From Deltaproteobacteria bacterium (lineage in GTDB: Bacteria > UBA10199 > JACPAL01 > JACOUP01), in NCBI GenBank assembly GCA_016177765.1, contig JACOUP010000008.1, forward strand, positions 1 to 64,000: DNA of 64,000 nt, given 5' to 3'. This document shows positions 1 through 9,374 of the stretch, piece after piece. The position numbers and the translations under genes are program-made. The notes beneath the pieces were generated by a model. The model had not been told where the DNA came from, did not search any database, and worked only from the letters and a program-made list of their open reading frames with translations. Each line of letters opens with the position of its first letter. Position 1 is the stretch's first letter.

Positions 1-599
<599 letters not shown>

Positions 600-678
600 A
601 AATTCGAGTTCGATTTTAAGAAAATACTACTTTTCCCCAAATGAATTTGGGGCCCATACGATTTTGCTGACTACCTAG

Positions 679-692
679 TTTTCAAAGAGCGC
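679..692 (-). promoter_or_regulatory. boxA antitermination element in the rrn leader
   Basis: On the minus strand the leader contains GCGCTCTTTGAAAA, matching the rRNA boxA consensus (TGCTCTTTGAAAA-like) bound by NusB/NusE. It sits about 80-90 nt upstream of mature 16S, the usual place in rrn leaders. The call rests on the motif and its context. Confidence 0.7.
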
Positions 693-782
693 GGGAAGAC
701 AACCTTCCCTTCTCCCAAAAAGGGAGAACAAAAAATCCCGGCAATTTTAAGGATCAAACCCTACACTCCGAAGCGACGCGGT

Positions 783-812
783 GGTGTAGCAGAACTTCCG
801 CGGGAACGTCAA
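783..812 (-). promoter_or_regulatory. possible second rrn promoter (P2)
   Basis: The minus strand reads TTGACG (812-807), an 18-nt spacer, then TACACC (788-783). The -35 box is good and the -10 box weak. It lies downstream of the stronger P1, as in tandem rrn promoters. It is tentative. Confidence 0.4.
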
Positions 813-839
813 GCCTAAAAACAAGCCAAAAGCGCTTTT

Positions 840-867
840 ATTCTAGGCACTTTTCCTGAAATGTCAA
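840..867 (-). promoter_or_regulatory. rrn promoter P1
   Basis: The minus strand reads TTGACA (867-862), a 16-nt spacer and TAGAAT (845-840). This is a near-consensus sigma70 promoter pointing at the 16S gene. The stretch 600-895 has no gene: it holds this promoter, a weaker P2 and boxA, plus local hairpins such as CCCCAAATTCATTTGGGG near 636-653. Confidence 0.75.
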
Positions 868-895
868 GATAAGGAAAACAACTAGCCGCAGAGCG

Positions 896-953
896 GCGTT
901 GAGGGGGAGGCTCCGTCCGGCCATGCCGGCGGAGGGGGCGACGCGAGCCCCTT
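896..953. repeat. dispersed palindromic element, family B copy 1
   Basis: The segment starts GCGTTGAGGGGGAGGCTCC and ends GGAGGGGGCGACGCGAGCCC, with an inner GCCGG/CCGGC hairpin. The same outer blocks with a different inner loop recur at 11125-11183 inside the efflux adaptor gene. This copy abuts the tyrS stop codon (TAA, 954-952), so it may also act as a 3'-end structure. Confidence 0.8.
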
Positions 954-2154
954 ATGAAGAGAATCGGAGCTTTTTGAAGCGTCTTTTCCCCACCTTGAGG
1001 AGGTATTCCCCAACCGGCGGAAGGGTATGAAACTCGTTGGTCACCTTCTGGTCATTGACAGAGACCGCATCCTGTTTGATCAGACGGCGGGCCTCCGAGC
1101 GGCTGGAGACCATCCCCAGGTCTGAAAGGATCTGGGCCAGAAAGGGATGCTCCTTGGAGGTCGGAAGCCTGGTTTCTTCAATCTCCGAGGGGAGCCCCTG
1201 GGCTGAAAAGATCCTCTCAAACTCCTCGGCCGCCTTTTCCGCCAAAATCGGACTGTGAAACCGGGCCACAATCTCTTTGGCCAAAGTCACCTTGGCCTGT
1301 TTGGGATGGGTACTCCCCTGAGCGACACTTTCCTTGAGGGCCGCAATTTCCGACAGACTTTTGTTTGAAAGCAATTCATAATAAGACCACATCAGGGTAT
1401 CCGAAATAGACATGAGCTTGCCAAACACCTGTTGTGGCGTTTCCGTAATGCCAATGGAGTTCCCATAAGATTTGCTCATCTTTTGAACCCCGTCAGTCCC
1501 GACCAGAAGCGGCATGGTCAGAACCACTTGGGAATCCTGATTGTAGAGTTTCTGAATCGTCCGTCCCATGAGAAGATTGAATTTCTGATCGGTTCCTCCC
1601 AATTCCACGTCCGCCCTCAGTTGGACGGAGTCATACGCCTGAAGGAGAGGATAGATAAATTCCAGGATAGAGATGGGATCTCCCTTTTTGAACCGGTTTT
1701 GAAAATCGTCTCTCTCCAACATCCGCGCCACGGTCTGCTTGGCTACCAGCTCAATAAAATCCAGGGTGGTCATTTTTGAAAGCCAGGCGCTGTTAAAGCA
1801 GGTTTGCGTCCTCTTGCGGTCAAGGATTTTGAAAACCTGTTCTTCGTAAGTGCGGATATTTTTCTTGATTTCTCCGTTGGAGAGTCTCGGTCTTGTCTCG
1901 GAACGGCCTGTTGGATCACCAACCATCGCCGTGTAGTCTCCAATCAGGAAGATCACCTGATGGCCCAGATCCTGAAACTGTTTTAGCTTTTGAAGAAGAA
2001 CCGTGTGTCCCAGATGGAGGTCGGGGGTGGTCGGATCAAAACCGGCCTTGATCCGAAGGGGCTTCCCCTTTTTTAATTTATCGAAGAGCTCCGGCTCAGA
2101 AATGATTTCAATAACTCCCCTTTTGAGGAGTTCCAGCTGCTCGGTCGGTTTCAC
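952..2154 (-). CDS. tyrS: tyrosine--tRNA ligase
   Basis: Cytoplasmic class I aminoacyl-tRNA synthetase that charges tRNA-Tyr. The Rossmann catalytic core carries the HIGH-type motif HLGH (within [14 protein letters not shown], about residue 45) and the KMSKS loop (KMSKSYGN, about residue 230). The last ~70 residues form an S4-like RNA-binding domain. With the GTG start at 2154 ([14 protein letters not shown]...) the protein is 400 aa, the normal size for the TyrZ-like subtype. The longer reading from 2247 would overlap the upstream phosphoesterase gene by 62 nt and adds a basic, unconserved stretch, so I prefer 2154. It is the last gene of a minus-strand run, and a dispersed palindrome begins at its stop codon. 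Confidence 0.95.
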   Translation of the reverse strand: MKPTEQLELLKRGVIEIISEPELFDKLKKGKPLRIKAGFDPTTPDLHLGHTVLLQKLKQFQDLGHQVIFLIGDYTAMVGDPTGRSETRPRLSNGEIKKNIRTYEEQVFKILDRKRTQTCFNSAWLSKMTTLDFIELVAKQTVARMLERDDFQNRFKKGDPISILEFIYPLLQAYDSVQLRADVELGGTDQKFNLLMGRTIQKLYNQDSQVVLTMPLLVGTDGVQKMSKSYGNSIGITETPQQVFGKLMSISDTLMWSYYELLSNKSLSEIAALKESVAQGSTHPKQAKVTLAKEIVARFHSPILAEKAAEEFERIFSAQGLPSEIEETRLPTSKEHPFLAQILSDLGMVSSRSEARRLIKQDAVSVNDQKVTNEFHTLPPVGEYLLKVGKRRFKKLRFSS

Positions 2155-2185
2155 CAGGACTCTGCTATACCTAAAAGTTCCCCTC

Positions 2186-2964
<779 letters not shown>

Positions 2965-2968
<4 letters not shown>

Positions 2969-4533
2969 CGTGCGTAGTCCACCGCCCGTGTCTCCCGAAT
3001 CACCGTCACCTTGATCTGCCCCGGATAGGTCAACTCGTTTTCAATTTTCTTGGTGATATCTTTGCAGAGCATCAGGGCATCCGCATCCCCAATCTTTTCC
3101 GGCTGGACAAGGACACGCAATTCCCGCCCGGCCTGAATGCCATAGGCCTTCTCGACACTGGGGAAAGAGAGGGCTATTTTTTCAAGTTCTTCGAGCCTTT
3201 TCACATACGCCTCGGTCTGTTCCATCCGCGCCCCGGGACGCGCGCCTGACAGGGCATCCGCCGCTTCCACAAGATGATCAAGGACACTGTCCTGCGGAAT
3301 ATCTTCATGGTGAGCCCAGACCGCATGCCAGATTTCCTGCGTCTCTCCGTACTTTTTGGCAAACTCCCCGCCGATCACTGCATGGGATCCGGGGATTTCG
3401 TGCGAAACTGCCTTGCCGATATCATGCAAGAGCCCTGCCCTTCGTGCCGCCTTGACATTCAAACCCAATTCAGAAGCCATGATCCCACACATAAAACCAA
3501 CTTCAATCGAGTGCCTCAGGACATTCTGGGCATAACTGTAACGGAACTTGAGCGTCCCCAATAATTTGGCAATTTCCGGATGGACATTGTGTATTTCCAG
3601 TTCAAAAAGCGCCTGCTGGCCAGCCTCTCGAATGGACTGGTCAATTTCCTTGGAAACCTTCTCGACCACCTCCTCGATTCTTGCGGGATGGATCCGCCCA
3701 TCTTGCAACAATCGTTCGAGTGCGATCCGCGCCACCTCTCTCCGCACAGGACTGTGTGACGAGAGAACCACGGCGCCAGGGGTGTCATCGATCACGAGAT
3801 CAACACCGGTTAAGGACTCAAGGGCACGGATGTTCCTTCCCTCTCTACCGATAATCCGTCCTTTCATGTCATCGGAGGGAAGATTGACCACGGAAACAGA
3901 CCTTTCCTGGACCCATTCACCGGCGATTCTCTCAATGGCAAGGCTGATGATCTTTTTTGACTTGCGGTCGGCTGACTCCTTGGCCTCGTCTTCAATCACC
4001 TTCACTTTCTTGGCCGCCTCATGTTTGGCCTCATCGACCATCTGCTCCATTAATATCCGGCGGGCCTCTTCACCTGACAATCCCGAAACTCTTTCCAGGG
4101 CCTTGCGTGATTCCTCAACAAGCCCCTTGTACTCGTTTTCCGCTTCCTCGGTCTTTCTTTTCTTTTCTTCCAGATCTTTCTGCAAACGCCCGGTCTCCGT
4201 CTCTTTGGACTGGAGACTTTCAAACTTCCGGTCGAGGTTGTCCTCCTTGCCAAGCAGTCTCTTCTCGAGACTCTGGAGTTCCTGACGCCGGGATCTTGTC
4301 TCCTCTTCAAACTCCATCTTGGCTTTGTAGACAAAATCCTTGGCCGAGAGCTCAGCCTCCTTCTTGATGGCACCGGCCTTCTTTTCCGCCTCTTCCACCA
4401 GAACCTTCACATGGCTTTCCGCCGACTTCTGTTCCTTCTCTTCCATCTTTCTACGAACAAAAAATCCAAAAATCCCACCCACAAAAAGGACCCCAAAAGA
4501 AACAGATAATAGAACAATCATTTCGCTCGACAT
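2965..4533 (-). CDS. rny: ribonuclease Y
   Basis: Membrane-anchored endoribonuclease that starts mRNA decay (522 aa, family-typical). An N-terminal membrane segment (about residues 5-26, IVLLSVSFGVLFVGGIFGFF) is followed by a long Glu/Lys-rich coiled coil to about residue 200. Next comes a KH domain with GRIIGREGRNIRALE, then an HD domain with the metal-binding HD pair in LLHDIGKAVSHE. The start at 4533 has a good AAGGAAGGGG ribosome site 6 nt upstream and overlaps the end of the cyclo-ligase gene by 16 nt. The downstream YmdB-type gene overlaps by 4 nt. Confidence 0.95.
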
Positions 4534-5123
4534 AACGGTCCCCTTCCTTTTTGAATGATCCGTTTTTCAGTCACCACAACATCGCAAGACAAATCTTTTT
4601 CATCTCTTGGCAGGAGGGAAACAATCTGGAAATCGTAGGCAAGACCCACCCGGAGATCTATGGGGACAGACCCCAGACGATCATAAAAGCCTCCCCCATA
4701 CCCCAAACGAAATCCTTCTTCATCAAAGGCGACCCCCGGTACGAAAAGAAGATCAAGCCCCTCTGCCATGATCCCACGGTCTGAAGGTTCCAAGATCCCG
4801 AATGACCCGGTCTGCAACTCCTCAGCACCCGACACCTTGAAAAAATCCAGTTTTTTTCTACTGCGGTTAATGCGGGGGTAAAACAGGTCGGAACCGTTTT
4901 TCCGAAAAGTTTGGAAGAGAAGCGACGTTGTCACCTCATTTTTGATTGGGCTGTAGAGGCCGACACTGCGGGGTGGGGATTTGAATTTTTGCAAAACGAC
5001 CGAGAGCGCCCGCTCCTGGATCTGGACGCCAACCGTTTCTACAAAAGAAGAGGCCGACTCCTCGCGCCGGGCAAGAAAACGGACCCGCAAATTCTGTTTG
5101 GCTGACTCACCCTTCGACAGCAA
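4518..5123 (-). CDS. fau: 5-formyltetrahydrofolate cyclo-ligase
   Basis: Converts 5-formyl-THF to 5,10-methenyl-THF with ATP in the cytoplasm (201 aa). The diagnostic phosphate/folate motif LGYGGGFYDR lies near residue 150, and the basic N-terminal helix KQNLRVRFLARR is typical. The start is a TTG at 5123 behind GGGGGAGACG; no ATG fits. It lies directly downstream of the 6S RNA gene, as ygfA lies behind ssrS in E. coli, and is probably co-transcribed with it. Its 3' end overlaps rny by 16 nt. Confidence 0.9.
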   Translation of the reverse strand: MLSKGESAKQNLRVRFLARREESASSFVETVGVQIQERALSVVLQKFKSPPRSVGLYSPIKNEVTTSLLFQTFRKNGSDLFYPRINRSRKKLDFFKVSGAEELQTGSFGILEPSDRGIMAEGLDLLFVPGVAFDEEGFRLGYGGGFYDRLGSVPIDLRVGLAYDFQIVSLLPRDEKDLSCDVVVTEKRIIQKGRGPLCRAK

Positions 5124-5307
5124 CGTCTCCCCCTCGTCAAGAGAGGGGATCAGGAGGAAAAGAAAAAAGTCACGTGATAGGAGCCAATAGCAGATCTCCT
5201 AAAGAAAGAAACGATCCCAATTCTTTTAGAATAAGACTTTTTCTATTTTTCCCCACACAACCCCGCTCAAGGTTAACAATAAAAAAAACAACCACTCCCA
5301 AATTTTA

Positions 5308-5487
5308 CCCCCTGCCTTTGCCGTGCGGACGAAGAGTTTATGAACCCTAGTTTAACTGGGTGGGTACCTTATTTGCCGCTTCAGGCTTCTCCAGACCTCG
5401 GAGCTTGCACACCACAGCAAGCGATCAGTACCCGATGATGAAGTTACGGTTCTAAAACGTTTCCTCCATCACGTACAACGCAGGGGG
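5308..5487 (-). ncRNA. ssrS: 6S RNA
   Basis: The gap between zapA and the cyclo-ligase gene (5124-5559) is the classical locus of 6S RNA, which binds sigma70-RNA polymerase. On the minus strand a closing stem pairs CCCCCTGC (5487-5480) with GCAGGGGG (5315-5308). Inside it the segment GGAGAAGCCTGAA (near 5391-5379) matches the GAGAAGCC core of E. coli 6S RNA, and AACTAGGGTTCA (near 5352-5341) resembles its AACCAAGGGTTCA. The length of about 180 nt fits. The ends are set from the stem and are approximate. The remaining 5124-5307 shows no gene; a run of eight T on the minus strand near 5281-5288 may end transcription. Confidence 0.85.
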
Positions 5488-5517
5488 AAACCCCATTATC
5501 CATTTAAAAGAACGTTT

Positions 5518-5561
5518 GGGTGAATCACCCTTGGGTGAAGCACCCTTGGGTGAAGCACCCT
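5518..5561. repeat. tandem 15-bp hairpin repeat, three units
   Basis: GGGTGAATCACCC-TT-GGGTGAAGCACCC-TT-GGGTGAAGCACCC: each unit is a 5-bp stem with a 3-nt loop, with a 15-bp period. The last unit runs into the zapA stop codon (TAG, 5562-5560). The same unit occurs at 5914, 22981, 26730 and 61621. Confidence 0.9.
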
Positions 5562-5838
5562 AAATCTGCGAACCAATCAACTCAATTAGGTCCTTGATCT
5601 TCCTTTCTGCCTTGACCATACTCCCTTTTTTCGTCTCTTTGAAGCGAAAATATTCATCCGCAATATTCAAACAGGTCAGAAGGGCCACACTCAAGGTTGG
5701 GACTGTTTTGGCCTGTGATGAGAGCTCCGTCAACTTCTGGCCCACATAATCGGTGACCCGGCCGACATGCCCGTCATCGGCATCCGTCTTGACCGTAAAC
5801 TTCTGATTTAAGAGTGTAATCTCAACAGGTCTTTTCAT
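5560..5838 (-). CDS. zapA: cell division protein ZapA
   Basis: A 92-aa cytoplasmic FtsZ-ring stabiliser. The N-terminal beta-rich segment (VEITLLNQKFTVKTDADDGH) and the helix carrying LTCLNIADEYFRFKE are typical of ZapA, as is the Lys/Glu-rich C-terminal coiled coil. Position next to 6S RNA and the cyclo-ligase gene supports the call. The promoter directly upstream holds a perfect palindrome as its spacer. A tandem 15-bp hairpin repeat begins at its stop codon. Confidence 0.88.
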   Translation of the reverse strand: MKRPVEITLLNQKFTVKTDADDGHVGRVTDYVGQKLTELSSQAKTVPTLSVALLTCLNIADEYFRFKETKKGSMVKAERKIKDLIELIGSQI

Positions 5839-5858
5839 AACGAGAATCCTAAGGAGCG

Positions 5859-5887
5859 ACTATATTGACTTCTGAAGTCAAAGTCAA
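5859..5887 (-). promoter_or_regulatory. zapA promoter with palindromic spacer
   Basis: The minus strand reads TTGACT (5887-5882), a 17-nt spacer and TATAGT (5864-5859). The spacer itself is the perfect palindrome TTGACTTCAGAAGTCAA (5881-5865), which could be a repressor operator. The start codon is 21 nt beyond the -10 box, and a CTAAGGAG-like ribosome site lies between them. Confidence 0.65.
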
Positions 5888-5888
5888 T

Positions 5889-7418
5889 TTATTTGGAAAC
5901 CGTTTCGGAGGAAGGGTGATTCACCCAAAGGCGAAAAAGCGGCAGAAAATCGGGGACCCGTCCTGACTGGTGGAACGACATGAAAGCGGTATAAAGGTAC
6001 CCCATTTGAAAGAGGACAAGGAAAGGCAGAGAAAGGTACAAATCGTTGACCAGGGAATAGATCACAGCGATCGTGAAATGGACCCCTAAAGCGAGTTCAA
6101 TAAAACTAACGTAATCAAATTTACCCTTATATTTTTTATTTTTCCAGAGGTCGCCTTTCTTCACAACAGCATATTTGGGGGTTCTGGAAAATTCTCCCTC
6201 CCTTGAAAGAAGCGCCTCAACAACCGCCTTGGCATTATTAACGGAAAGCCCTATCCCCAGAGCGAGATTGAAGGGAAGGTATTTGATCCGAGCCACCCAG
6301 TCGGGATAGATCTCCCTCTGGGAATAGAGATAAAAGAAGACCACTGAAAAGGTAGCTGACAAAAAGAACGGGATATCCAGCAGAAATGTCCCCTCCCAAC
6401 CTAGTTGATGCCGGACATAAAGGGAGAAAGGCAGAAGGATGGAAACAACAAACATGGCCAGATAGGCAAAATTGGCCCCCAGATGAAACAGCGCCTCCAG
6501 CTTGACTTTGCGGGAAAACGAACTCCTGAGGATACGAGGGAGGAGTTTTCTGGCGGTCTGGATTGAACCTTTGGCCCAACGGTGTTGTTGCGTCTTGAAG
6601 GCGTTGATATCGACCGGCAGTTCGGCCGGAGAGACCACATCCTCCAGATAAAGGAACTGCCACCCTTCCAATTGGGCCCGATAGGAAAGATCCAGATCCT
6701 CCGTCAAGGTGTCACACTGCCAGCCCCCCGCGGTCTGGATCGCCTCCCTCCGCCAGACCCCGGCCGTTCCATTAAAGTTGAAGAACCGTCCGGAACGATT
6801 ACGGGCCGTGTGCTCGATCATGAAGTGGCCATCCAGAAAGATCGACTGCGTCTGGGTAAGGAGTGAAAAGTCTTTATTCAGGTGCTCCCAACGAACCTGA
6901 ACCATTCCGATGCCCGGATTTTCCAAAAAGTGGGGGACGGTTTTCTCCAGGAAGTCCGGTTCCGGAACAAAGTCTGCATCAAAGACGGCAATAAAATTCC
7001 CCTTGGCCTTTTTGAGTCCATGATTCAAGGCCCCGGCCTTGAAACCGGTACGATCCTCACGATGGATCAGAACAATATCCAGGCCTTCCTGGGCAAGGTC
7101 GTCCACAAGAGACCTCGCAATGGAAGTGGTCTCATCCGTCGAATCGTCCAAAACCTGAATCTCCAGTTTGTCCCTGGGGTATTTCAAACGAGAGACCGCC
7201 GAGAGGAGACGCGGGGCCACATACCTCTCATTAAAGATGGGAAGTTGAACCGTTACTACGGGGATCTCTTCCGACAACAAGGACTCAAACAGCCGCGCCC
7301 TTGGCTTGTTTTGTTTATACTTCGAATACAAATAAGAAAGATAATAACGATGAACCCCGAAAATAGAGAGGATCGAAAAGAGGAGATAGTAAAAACCGAC
7401 AAATAAAATTGAAACCAT
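5889..7418 (-). CDS. processive family 2 glycosyltransferase (cellulose/mannan synthase-like), membrane
   Basis: A 509-aa inner-membrane GT2. A hydrophobic segment at residues 1-22 precedes the catalytic domain. Motifs seen are LDDSTDETT, the metal-binding DADF (about residue 160), TEDLDLS and the processive signature QQHRW. At least four membrane segments follow in the C-terminal third. Such enzymes polymerise or add hexoses at the membrane, often as glucomannan-type synthases. The substrate cannot be read from sequence. I place the start at the ATG at 7418, because the promoter at 7431-7459 lies inside the longer open frame that begins at 7508. One copy of the 15-bp hairpin repeat encodes WVNHP near the C terminus. 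Confidence 0.85.
   Translation of the reverse strand: MVSILFVGFYYLLFSILSIFGVHRYYLSYLYSKYKQNKPRARLFESLLSEEIPVVTVQLPIFNERYVAPRLLSAVSRLKYPRDKLEIQVLDDSTDETTSIARSLVDDLAQEGLDIVLIHREDRTGFKAGALNHGLKKAKGNFIAVFDADFVPEPDFLEKTVPHFLENPGIGMVQVRWEHLNKDFSLLTQTQSIFLDGHFMIEHTARNRSGRFFNFNGTAGVWRREAIQTAGGWQCDTLTEDLDLSYRAQLEGWQFLYLEDVVSPAELPVDINAFKTQQHRWAKGSIQTARKLLPRILRSSFSRKVKLEALFHLGANFAYLAMFVVSILLPFSLYVRHQLGWEGTFLLDIPFFLSATFSVVFFYLYSQREIYPDWVARIKYLPFNLALGIGLSVNNAKAVVEALLSREGEFSRTPKYAVVKKGDLWKNKKYKGKFDYVSFIELALGVHFTIAVIYSLVNDLYLSLPFLVLFQMGYLYTAFMSFHQSGRVPDFLPLFRLWVNHPSSETVSK
5914..5926. repeat. single 15-bp-family hairpin unit inside the GT2 gene
   Basis: GGGTGATTCACCC lies in the last 15 codons of the glycosyltransferase gene and encodes WVNHP on the minus strand. 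It resembles the unit that forms the end of tatC. Confidence 0.75.
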
Positions 7419-7430
7419 AGCGGCGTCGGA

Positions 7431-7459
7431 CTTATATAGAAGCAAGGGGGTGTTGTCAA
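7431..7459 (-). promoter_or_regulatory. promoter of the GT2 gene
   Basis: The minus strand reads TTGACA (7459-7454), a 17-nt spacer and TATAAG (7436-7431). The predicted transcription start is about 5 nt before the ATG at 7418, leaving no room for a ribosome binding site: a near-leaderless message. Confidence 0.7.
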
Positions 7460-7479
7460 GATGACCCAAAACTATGTAA

Positions 7480-8988
7480 TTACTTACTATTCTGGACCTC
7501 CAAATCAATCCATCGCTTCTCTAAATTCACACCGGCCACCTTTACAGAGATGCGGTCGCCGATACGAAACCGTCGTTTTGTCTTGCGGCCAACGAGGGAC
7601 TGATGTTTTTCGTGATAAACGTAGTAGTCATCCTTCAATTTTCGCATTGGGACAAGCCCTTCCACAAAGAAGGCGATCAGTTCGACAAAGAACCCGAACT
7701 TGGTAACGCCGGCAATGATCCCCTCATACACCTCCCCCACTTTGCCCTTCATAAATTGACAGGCGACCTGATCGCGTGAGGCATACTCTGCCTTCATCGC
7801 CACTCGCTCACGTTCGGAACAATGTTTGGAAATCTGTTGTAGGGGCGCGGTTCCCGCGCCCGGGCGGGGAGACCCCGCCCCTACGATTCCCGCCAAGATC
7901 CGATGCACCACCAGATCCGGATACCGTCGGATTGGAGAGGTAAAATGGGTGTAACATTCGGAAGCCAATCCGAAATGACCGATATTGTCGGTGCCATAAA
8001 CGGCCTGCTTCATGGAACGAAGCATCATGGTGTTGATCAGTTTTTCTTCCGGCAATCCTTTGACCTGGCGGAGGAGATCGGCCAGAACCGCCGGGCGGAT
8101 CGTCTTGCCCATCCTCAAAGGAATCCCCAGATTATGGAGAAGTTCCCTGAAATTAGCGAGTTTCTCCGGATCCGGCTTGTCGTGGGTCCGGTAGACCATC
8201 GGGTTCCCTTTTTCTGTCACAAATCTGGCCACCGCCTCGTTGGCGGCAATCATCAACTCTTCAATGATCCGGTGTGCCTTGTTTCTCTCCGCCTTCACAA
8301 TTTTTTCAACCTTCCCCTCCTCCAGGTCTTGTACAATCTCCGGCTCCGGAAGGTCAAAATCGATGCTCCCCCGTGTGGTCCGCTGAAGGCCGATCTTGTC
8401 TGCCAGCTCTTCCAGCAATTCCAAATTGCCGATGAGAGAATGCCACTTTTTTCGGGCCGCCTCTTCACGATCCACCAGGATTTTCCGAACAATCGTGTAA
8501 GTAAGACGGGCACAACTTTTGATGACGCTCTTGTAAAATTGCGACCGGATCGGTCTTCCCTGAAAATCGAAATCGATCTCGGCAGTGAAGGTCAGGCGGT
8601 CTTCATGCGGATTGAGACTGCAAATCCCGTTCGACAATTTTTCGGGCAACATCGGCAGACAGTCCCCCGGAAAGTAGACACTGGTCGCCCGACTGGAGGC
8701 CTCGGCATCCAGGGCCGTTTTGGGACGGACATAGTGGCTGACATCGGCAATGGAAACCCAGAGACGGTAAGAATGATCAGACTTCTGAACGGCGACGGCA
8801 TCATCGAAATCCTTGGCCGTTTCCCCATCAATCGTCACGATAGGGATCGACCGGAGATCAACCCTCCCCTGGATCTCTTCCAGAAGAACGCGGGAAGGAA
8901 TCGCCTCCGCTTCTTTAAGAACCTCCGGTGGAAAGACCAACGGGAGTTCAAACTTCTTCAAAATATCGGCAAAAGCTGTTTTTATCAT
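7480..8988 (-). CDS. RNase R / RNase II family 3'-5' exoribonuclease, short form
   Basis: A 502-aa RNB-family exonuclease. The RNB catalytic signature DGETAKDFDDAV lies near residue 55. The family block HFTSPIRRYPDLVVHR lies further on, and an S1-type RNA-binding domain ends the protein (KVGEVYEGIIAGVTKFGFFV...). E. coli RNase R has about 800 residues with N-terminal HTH and cold-shock domains. Here nothing precedes the RNB domain except ~45 residues, and upstream DNA on this strand is not coding, so the form is genuinely short. A 46-bp palindrome (7839-7884) is inserted in frame and adds about 15 residues (VGAGSPRPGAGTAP) between the RNB core and the HCSERER block. The ATG at 8988 follows AGGGGGG. 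Confidence 0.88.
   Translation of the reverse strand: MIKTAFADILKKFELPLVFPPEVLKEAEAIPSRVLLEEIQGRVDLRSIPIVTIDGETAKDFDDAVAVQKSDHSYRLWVSIADVSHYVRPKTALDAEASSRATSVYFPGDCLPMLPEKLSNGICSLNPHEDRLTFTAEIDFDFQGRPIRSQFYKSVIKSCARLTYTIVRKILVDREEAARKKWHSLIGNLELLEELADKIGLQRTTRGSIDFDLPEPEIVQDLEEGKVEKIVKAERNKAHRIIEELMIAANEAVARFVTEKGNPMVYRTHDKPDPEKLANFRELLHNLGIPLRMGKTIRPAVLADLLRQVKGLPEEKLINTMMLRSMKQAVYGTDNIGHFGLASECYTHFTSPIRRYPDLVVHRILAGIVGAGSPRPGAGTAPLQQISKHCSERERVAMKAEYASRDQVACQFMKGKVGEVYEGIIAGVTKFGFFVELIAFFVEGLVPMRKLKDDYYVYHEKHQSLVGRKTKRRFRIGDRISVKVAGVNLEKRWIDLEVQNSK
7839..7884. repeat. GTAGGGGC-family palindrome inside the RNase R-like gene
   Basis: A 46-bp element with outer arms GTAGGGGC and GCCCCTAC and two inner hairpins (GGGCGCGG/CCGCGCCC and GGGCGGGG/CCCCGCCC). 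It is translated in frame as part of the exonuclease. Relatives lie at 29194, 30227 and 31448, and probably at 33138. Confidence 0.9.
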
Positions 8989-9005
8989 GCCCCCCTATCT
9001 CATAG

Positions 9006-9034
9006 TTGACGGTTATCGTCAATTGGTCTATAGG
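9006..9034 (+). promoter_or_regulatory. promoter with overlapping inverted repeat between divergent genes
   Basis: Plus strand: TTGACG (9006-9011), a 17-nt spacer and TATAGG (9029-9034), pointing at the zinc-ribbon gene and tRNA-Leu. The -35 box is the left half of the palindrome TTGACG-GTTAT-CGTCAA (9006-9022). The right half could act as a -35 box for the divergent exonuclease gene, with GATAGG at 8999-8994 after a 17-nt spacer, though that -10 is weak. Confidence 0.55.
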
Positions 9035-9060
9035 CCGGTGGAGAATTTGAGGAGTAAAAA

Positions 9061-9246
9061 ATGTCGCCCAGAAAAGAAGAAGATCTTCTGGAGGATTACT
9101 GCCCCCATTGCGGCCAATATACCGGAGGGGACTCGATCTGCCCGAACTGCGGCGGAAAGATTTTCGACGACAGCGGCCTGAACGAAGAGGAGGAGGAAGA
9201 GGATGCCGGGGGAGGCTTGGGGGAGGATGACGAGGAAGAGTTTTAG
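9061..9246 (+). CDS. small zinc-ribbon protein with acidic tail
   Basis: A 61-aa protein. Two CxxC pairs, CPHCG (about residues 14-18) and CPNCG (about 28-32), form a compact zinc ribbon. The C-terminal half is nearly all Glu/Asp/Gly (EEEEEEDAGGGLGEDDEEEF). A GAGGAG ribosome site lies 6-8 nt before the ATG, and a promoter sits 27 nt further up, so expression looks real. Its stop codon is 3 nt before the mature 5' end of tRNA-Leu, so mRNA and tRNA are probably cut from one transcript. No function can be assigned. Zinc ribbons of this kind often bind nucleic acid or protein partners; that is inference. Confidence 0.8.
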   Translation: MSPRKEEDLLEDYCPHCGQYTGGDSICPNCGGKIFDDSGLNEEEEEEDAGGGLGEDDEEEF

Positions 9247-9249
9247 AAC

Positions 9250-9332
9250 GCCCGGGTGGTGGAATGGCAGACACGCTAGCTTCAGGAGCTAGTGACCGCA
9301 AGGTCGTGCAGGTTCAACTCCTGTCCCGGGCA
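9250..9332 (+). tRNA. tRNA-Leu (anticodon CAG)
   Basis: An 83-nt class II tRNA. The acceptor stem pairs GCCCGGG (9250-9256) with CCCGGGC (9325-9331), with discriminator A at 9332. The anticodon arm is CTAGC-TTCAGGA-GCTAG, giving CAG. A long variable arm (GTGACCGCAAGGTCGT) and the T arm with GGTTCAACTCC follow. CCA is not encoded. It is only 3 nt behind the zinc-ribbon gene. Confidence 0.97.
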
Positions 9333-9338
9333 TATATA

Positions 9339-9367
9339 TTGACACCCCTTCCCTAAACTGTTACTAT
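9339..9367 (+). promoter_or_regulatory. promoter of the Cys-rich gene / metal efflux operon
   Basis: TTGACA (9339-9344), a 17-nt spacer and TACTAT (9362-9367). The ATG of the Cys-rich gene is 7 nt downstream of the -10 box, so the predicted transcript is leaderless. Confidence 0.7.
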
Positions 9368-9374
9368 CAGCCTG

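Noticed and set aside
7903-9009. 368-codon plus-strand frame opposite the RNase R-like gene
   Set aside because: It is a shadow of a clear RNB-domain gene and spans its start region; no ribosome site or domain is seen.
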